A DNA stretch of 25,239 bases from CAYJEQ01 sp964371155 (GTDB lineage: Bacteria; Bacillota; Clostridia; Oscillospirales; Ruminococcaceae). A program made the position numbers and the translations under genes. Below the pieces are notes generated by a model, which searched no databases, was not told where the DNA came from, and saw only the letters and a list, made by a program, of their open reading frames with translations. Of the stretch, positions 21,335 to 25,239 are shown piece after piece; the first letter of the stretch is position 1, and the number at the start of each line of letters is the position of its first letter. Location of the stretch: the NCBI GenBank assembly GCA_964371155.1, contig CAYJLI010000032.1:1-25239 (forward strand), written 5' to 3'.

Positions 21335-24067
21335 ATGAAATTTTTAGACAAACTTTTCGGTACTTACTCCGAGCGTGAGCTTAAAAAAGTTACTCCCATA
21401 ATGGAGTCGGTGCTTGCACTTGAGGAAAAGTATGCCGCTTTAAGCGATAAGGAGCTTAGAGCCACAACCAATACTTTAAAAGAAAGACTCTCCGCAGGAG
21501 AAACCCTTGACGACATTCTACCAGACGCTTTTGCCGCCTGCCGTGAAGCCTCCTATCGTGTGCTTGGGATGAAGCATTTCCCAGTGCAGATTATCGGTGG
21601 TGCAGTGCTGCACCAAGGGCGTATTGCCGAAATGCGTACGGGTGAGGGTAAAACTTTAGTTGCTACACTGCCCGCCTATCTAAACGCACTATCGGGCAAT
21701 GGTGTGCATGTTGTAACAGTAAATGACTACCTCGCTAAGCGTGACTCCGAGTGGATGGGTAAAGTTTACCGCTTTATGGGGCTTACAGTTGGACTTGTAA
21801 TTGCAGGGATGGACAATAATGCTAAGCGTGCCGCCTATGCCGCAGACATCACCTACGGTACAAACAACGAATACGGCTTTGACTATCTAAGGGATAATAT
21901 GGTTACCTATAAGCAAAACTGCGTGCAAAGAGGATTTAATTTTGCCATCGTCGATGAGGTGGACTCCATCTTAGTCGACGAAGCGAGAACACCTCTTATC
22001 ATATCGGGACAGGGCGATAAATCCACCGATTTATATCAGCGTGCGGACAAATTTGCACGCTCTCTAAAGGTGCTAAGAGTAAAGGAAAGCGACGATAAAG
22101 AGCACGACCACGATATTGACGCCGATTATATAGTGGATGAAAAATCCCGTCGTGCCACCCTTACAGAAAGAGGTGCACAAAAGGCTGAGAGCTATTTTGG
22201 AATAGAAAACCTCACTGACCCCGAAAATAGCACACTTTCCCACCATATAAATCAGGCTATCCGTGCACATGGCATCATGCAGTCGGATATCGACTATGTG
22301 GTTAAAGATGGCGAGGTGCTTATTGTTGATGAATTTACTGGCCGTCTGATGATTGGTAGGCGATATAATGAGGGTCTTCATCAAGCCATTGAGGCTAAAG
22401 AGGGAGTAACAGTTGCAAGAGAGTCCAAAACTCTTGCCACAATCACCTTCCAAAACTACTTTAGAATGTATAAAAAGCTCTCGGGTATGACGGGTACCGC
22501 CCTCACAGAGGAATCCGAGTTTAGAGAAATTTACCGCTTGGATGTAATTGTAATACCTACAAACAAGGAAATTCAGCGTAAAGACCTCGATGATGCAGTG
22601 TTTAAAACAGAAAATGGCAAGCTAAAGGCTATCTGTGACGAAGCAGAAGAAGCGCATAAAAAAGGACAGCCAGTGCTTGTAGGTACTGTTTCAATAGAAA
22701 AGTCAGAAAGAATTTCTGGGATGCTTAAGCGCCGTGGAGTAAAGCATGAAGTGCTAAATGCTAAGCATCACCAAAAGGAAGCGGAAATCGTATCGCAGGC
22801 AGGTAAGCTCGGAGCAGTTACCATTGCTACTAACATGGCAGGCCGTGGTACCGACATCATGCTCGGTGGTAATGCCGAGTATCTCGCTAAGGCACAGATG
22901 AGAAAGCTTGAAATGCCCGAGGAGCTAATTAATGCAGCTACGGGTTATTCCGACACTGAAGACGAAGAAATAATAAATGCAAGAAATAAATACACCGAGC
23001 TTTATAATAAATTTAAAGCCGAAATTGATATAGAGGCGCAAAAGGTTAAGGATATAGGCGGACTTTACATCATTGGTACGGAGCGCCATGAATCAAGGCG
23101 TATCGACAATCAGCTCAGAGGGCGTGCAGGGCGTCAGGGTGACCCAGGTAGGACACGCTTCTTCCTCTCACTTCAAGACGACCTAATGAGGCTTTTCGGT
23201 GGCGACAGAATGGAAGCCATGATGAACACCCTCAAAATTGATGAAGACATGCCAATCGAAGCTAAACTGCTCTCAGGCTCGATTGAATCCGCTCAGAGCA
23301 AGGTGGAGGGGAGAAACTTCTCCACAAGAAAAAATGTCCTAAAATTTGACGATGTAATGAATAAACAGCGTGAAATTATCTACACTCAGCGCAGGGATGT
23401 GCTCGACGGCAAGGATATTTCAGAAGTAGTTAGAAATATGCTTGATGAAGTTATAAATAAGGCTATTGATGAATACATCGGCAATATAGAAAATCAAGCC
23501 GAGTGGGATTTTGTGGCTTTAAGGGAAAAATTCAAAGGCTGGGCTATTCCTGAAACAGATTTGCAGTACAGCGAAGATGAGCTGAAAACCTTGACCAAGG
23601 AAGATGTAGCTAAGCAGATAAAGAGCCGTATGGACTTTGTTTACAACACAAGGGAAGAGAAATTCGGCGAAAAAATCATGAGGGAAATAGAGCGTGTGGC
23701 ACTTCTGCGTGCGGTGGACACCCACTGGATGGATCATATCGACGCTATGGAAGAGCTCAAAAAAGGTATTTACTTGCGCTCGTATGGACAAAAAGACCCC
23801 GTTGTGGAATACACACATGAGGGCTTTGATATGTTCGACGAAATGATTGCCGCAATCCGTGAAGACACTATCAAGATGGTACTAACCGTACAGATACGCT
23901 CACAGGAAGAGCCAAAGCGTGAGCAGGTGGCACAACCAACTACCTCGGGTAGAGGGGGCGACGGAAGCGTGGCGCAAACTCCCGACAGAGTGACTAATAA
24001 AGTCGGCAGAAACGACCCCTGCCCTTGCGGAAGCGGTAAGAAATATAAGAAATGCTGTGGAGCATAG
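21335..24067 (+). CDS. secA: SecA preprotein translocase ATPase
   Basis: A 910-residue motor ATPase that drives proteins through the SecYEG channel at the cytoplasmic membrane. Walker A reads MRTGEGKT (residues 100-107), Walker B/DEAD is DEVD (from residue 207), followed by EARTPLIISG. The crosslinking and helicase regions carry VDEFTGRLMIGRRYNEGLHQ, GMTGTA, ATNMAGRGTDI and QLRGRAGRQGDPG. The C-terminus keeps the zinc-binding SEC-C motif (RNDPCPCGSGKKYKKCC) that contacts SecB or ribosomes. Length is normal. GGAG lies seven bases before the ATG. Often prfB follows secA in Firmicutes; here no gene follows on this strand. Confidence 0.98.
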   Translation: MKFLDKLFGTYSERELKKVTPIMESVLALEEKYAALSDKELRATTNTLKERLSAGETLDDILPDAFAACREASYRVLGMKHFPVQIIGGAVLHQGRIAEMRTGEGKTLVATLPAYLNALSGNGVHVVTVNDYLAKRDSEWMGKVYRFMGLTVGLVIAGMDNNAKRAAYAADITYGTNNEYGFDYLRDNMVTYKQNCVQRGFNFAIVDEVDSILVDEARTPLIISGQGDKSTDLYQRADKFARSLKVLRVKESDDKEHDHDIDADYIVDEKSRRATLTERGAQKAESYFGIENLTDPENSTLSHHINQAIRAHGIMQSDIDYVVKDGEVLIVDEFTGRLMIGRRYNEGLHQAIEAKEGVTVARESKTLATITFQNYFRMYKKLSGMTGTALTEESEFREIYRLDVIVIPTNKEIQRKDLDDAVFKTENGKLKAICDEAEEAHKKGQPVLVGTVSIEKSERISGMLKRRGVKHEVLNAKHHQKEAEIVSQAGKLGAVTIATNMAGRGTDIMLGGNAEYLAKAQMRKLEMPEELINAATGYSDTEDEEIINARNKYTELYNKFKAEIDIEAQKVKDIGGLYIIGTERHESRRIDNQLRGRAGRQGDPGRTRFFLSLQDDLMRLFGGDRMEAMMNTLKIDEDMPIEAKLLSGSIESAQSKVEGRNFSTRKNVLKFDDVMNKQREIIYTQRRDVLDGKDISEVVRNMLDEVINKAIDEYIGNIENQAEWDFVALREKFKGWAIPETDLQYSEDELKTLTKEDVAKQIKSRMDFVYNTREEKFGEKIMREIERVALLRAVDTHWMDHIDAMEELKKGIYLRSYGQKDPVVEYTHEGFDMFDEMIAAIREDTIKMVLTVQIRSQEEPKREQVAQPTTSGRGGDGSVAQTPDRVTNKVGRNDPCPCGSGKKYKKCCGA

Positions 24068-24214
24068 TGTAAATAATCGCCGCTATATTATTTGCAAATG
24101 AAGAAATTTTGTATTTTTCTTTGTAAAAATGATTTAAAGTGCAGTGTTGTTGCGTTGAGACTTCACTATTGGGTAACCCCTATAATCCAAACAATATTTC
24201 ATCTATTAAATTCT

Positions 24215-24257
24215 TTGGGGCAAACTAAACCTCCTATGGCGGTTTAGTTTGCCCCAA
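24215..24257. terminator. 17-bp perfect stem-loop between secA and the YgiT-type gene
   Basis: TTGGGGCAAACTAAACC (24215-24231) pairs perfectly with 24241-24257 around the loop tcctatggc. It lies between convergent genes and probably ends both transcripts, although neither side has a clean T-run. The rest of the 240-base gap (24068-24306) shows no supported gene. Confidence 0.65.
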
Positions 24258-24306
24258 TCCTAAATTATAAGCTCTATAAAAACCTCGGTAAGAGGGGAGC
24301 TCAGTC

Positions 24307-24537
24307 TTAATAAGTCGTTTTAGAATAATCTACAACAGCTACTTCATCCACAAATTTTTCAAGCTCATCTATAATATTTCTAATTCTATCTTCCACCTCG
24401 TCGCCATAATGTGTTTCTCCACAGGAAGCACATACCATTGCAGGCACATTTTTTATTATGATTACACAGTTTTCAAGGCTTGCTATATATCTTTTTTCAT
24501 TTAATTCTAATTCACATCTACACATAATACAGGTCAT
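24307..24537 (-). CDS. YgiT-type zinc-finger protein, orphan antitoxin-like
   Basis: A 76-residue protein with two CxxC pairs, Cys3/Cys6 and Cys36/Cys39 (VCASCGE), as in the N-terminal zinc domain of MqsA/YgiT. A short C-terminal helix follows (RIRNIIDELEKF). The family is usually the antitoxin partner of a small RNase-type toxin (MqsR or DUF4258), often with an HTH domain added. Here there is no HTH and no toxin-sized gene on either side within the window, so it stands alone. AAAGGAGG lies eight bases before the ATG, an excellent site. The reading frame is secure; the regulatory role is a guess. Confidence 0.82.
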   Translation of the reverse strand: MTCIMCRCELELNEKRYIASLENCVIIIKNVPAMVCASCGETHYGDEVEDRIRNIIDELEKFVDEVAVVDYSKTTY

Positions 24538-24569
24538 AATACCTACCTCCTTTTTATATCTTAAAATCT

Positions 24570-24614
24570 ATACGGGTGTATTCCTCTGCCGTAAACGGAG
24601 GAATACACCCGTAT
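24570..24614 (-). terminator. 17-bp stem-loop 3' of the acidic paralogue gene
   Basis: ATACGGGTGTATTCCTC (24570-24586) pairs perfectly with 24598-24614 around an 11-base loop. On the minus strand it follows the stop of the gene at 24639 by 24 bases and precedes the YgiT-type gene. It is related to the hairpin at 147-188. Confidence 0.65.
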
Positions 24615-24638
24615 TATTAATTAATGCTTAAATTTTAA

Positions 24639-25239
24639 TTACTCAGCTAAAACCCCACCTGTTTCAGGGATTTCCTTTCCAGCTTCTTCTACTGCTTCGT
24701 CTTCCACGGGCATTTCAAGCTCAATATCCGAGTAGATGAATGAATCTGGGTAGTCATTCATTTGGAATGCTACTGTAAGGTCTTCTTCATCGTAGATTAG
24801 CTCTTGATTTTCTCTCTGCATTTTTGCAAAGTCCTCAAGTGTGTACATCACACCATCTTCCATTGCGTAAATGTGTTGTCCCTCTTCCATGAAGAGCTCC
24901 ATTACACCGAACTGATGGAATTTAATATTACCGGGGAAGTTTACATAGTCGATATGCGCTTTTGGGTTTGCGTCTTCTATTTCAGCGTGTGGCATAGTGT
25001 TAAACGCCATGTATTTATCGCCCTCGGTGTCTATCACCCTTGTGTAGTAGTAGCCGATACCTGTGAAGTAGAATTCTGCTCTGTCGTTAGCGTCAGCCGC
25101 ATCGAAGTTTCTTACTGGGGTGGTAGTCCATATGTAAGTAAGTCCTGCAGGACCTTGAGAAGCTCTCACCGCTGTTTCAAATGATTCTGGGTAGATTTCT
25201 TCAAAGCCTGATTCATCAAAGCCTATTTGTCCATATCCT
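24639..25239 (-). CDS. acidic protein of unknown function, 3' part; paralogue of the fragment at 1-122
   Basis: The frame is open to the window edge, so the N-terminus is missing; at least 199 residues are present. The first in-window codons read GYGQIGFDESGFEEIYPE, which shows that the GTG at 25169 is not the start. The protein is acidic, with no membrane segment in the visible part. Aromatic-rich stretches (TGIGYYYTRVIDTEGDKYMA) and an acidic, low-complexity tail ending IPETGGVLAE suggest a beta-rich, possibly exported protein. I do not recognise the family. Its last 40 codons are nearly the same as the fragment at 1-122, at DNA level too, pointing to recent duplication or recombination. 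Confidence 0.8.
   Translation of the reverse strand, partial: GYGQIGFDESGFEEIYPESFETAVRASQGPAGLTYIWTTTPVRNFDAADANDRAEFYFTGIGYYYTRVIDTEGDKYMAFNTMPHAEIEDANPKAHIDYVNFPGNIKFHQFGVMELFMEEGQHIYAMEDGVMYTLEDFAKMQRENQELIYDEEDLTVAFQMNDYPDSFIYSDIELEMPVEDEAVEEAGKEIPETGGVLAE

Noticed and set aside
24098..24247. Open frame of about 49 codons after secA (MKKFCIFLCK...)
   Set aside because: It has no ribosome binding site, runs through the perfect hairpin at 24215-24257 and has a composition unlike a protein. Probably chance.

Overview
The window looks like a stretch of chromosome from an anaerobic, low-GC Gram-positive bacterium of the class Clostridia. The evidence is strong AGGAGG-type ribosome binding sites, TTGACA-N17-TATAAT-type promoters, an alaS gene under a T-box leader, a SecA ending in a SEC-C zinc motif, and clostridial families (DUF3793, DUF6110). 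No rRNA, tRNA, CRISPR array, transposase or phage gene was seen.

Region 1 (about 1-4750, + strand) is an iron-related operon. A sigma-A promoter (342-370) overlaps a palindrome whose arms resemble DtxR-family half-sites. It leads into a DUF3793 protein, a short flavodoxin and a set of genes that I read as a ferrosome (iron-storage organelle) cassette: an AraC-type regulator (fezX-like), a small DUF6110 membrane protein (fezA-like) and a P1B-6 type ATPase (fezB-like). An additional 26-residue single-span membrane peptide (4415-4495) overlaps the end of the ATPase gene and has its own good ribosome binding site.

Region 2 (4760-7690, +) is a second transport operon: a full-length ChrA chromate-type transporter, a PadR regulator and an MFS transporter, behind a consensus promoter and a 30-bp palindromic operator. 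Region 3 (7860-10170, +) is a copper-type module: CsoR with its operator, and a CPC-motif P1B ATPase without an N-terminal metal-binding domain. Regions 1-3 together form a roughly 10-kb metal-handling block, all on one strand, ended by a bidirectional terminator (10127-10170).

Region 4 (10197-20870, - strand) is mostly housekeeping. The alaS - HIT - phosphoribosyltransferase unit is driven by a T-box with a GCC (Ala) specifier. Upstream of alaS is a 266-bp structured element bounded by 14-bp inverted repeats; one end supplies the likely -35 box of the alaS promoter. Next come a large secreted protein with a GHL10-like domain and an amidase_3-like domain that lacks a key zinc ligand, a small Cys protein, rsmI, trmN6 and an M50-like membrane protease. 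Stretches 14463-14627 and 17457-17555 hold nothing I can name.

Region 5 (20970-24067, +) is secA behind a leader of about 330 nt with several hairpins. Region 6 (24210-25239, -) holds an orphan YgiT-type zinc-finger gene and the 3' part of an unrecognised acidic protein. The last 40 codons of that protein are nearly identical to the gene fragment at the very start of the window (1-122), in the opposite orientation. The window is therefore bounded by inverted copies of the same gene tail, each followed by a related long hairpin.
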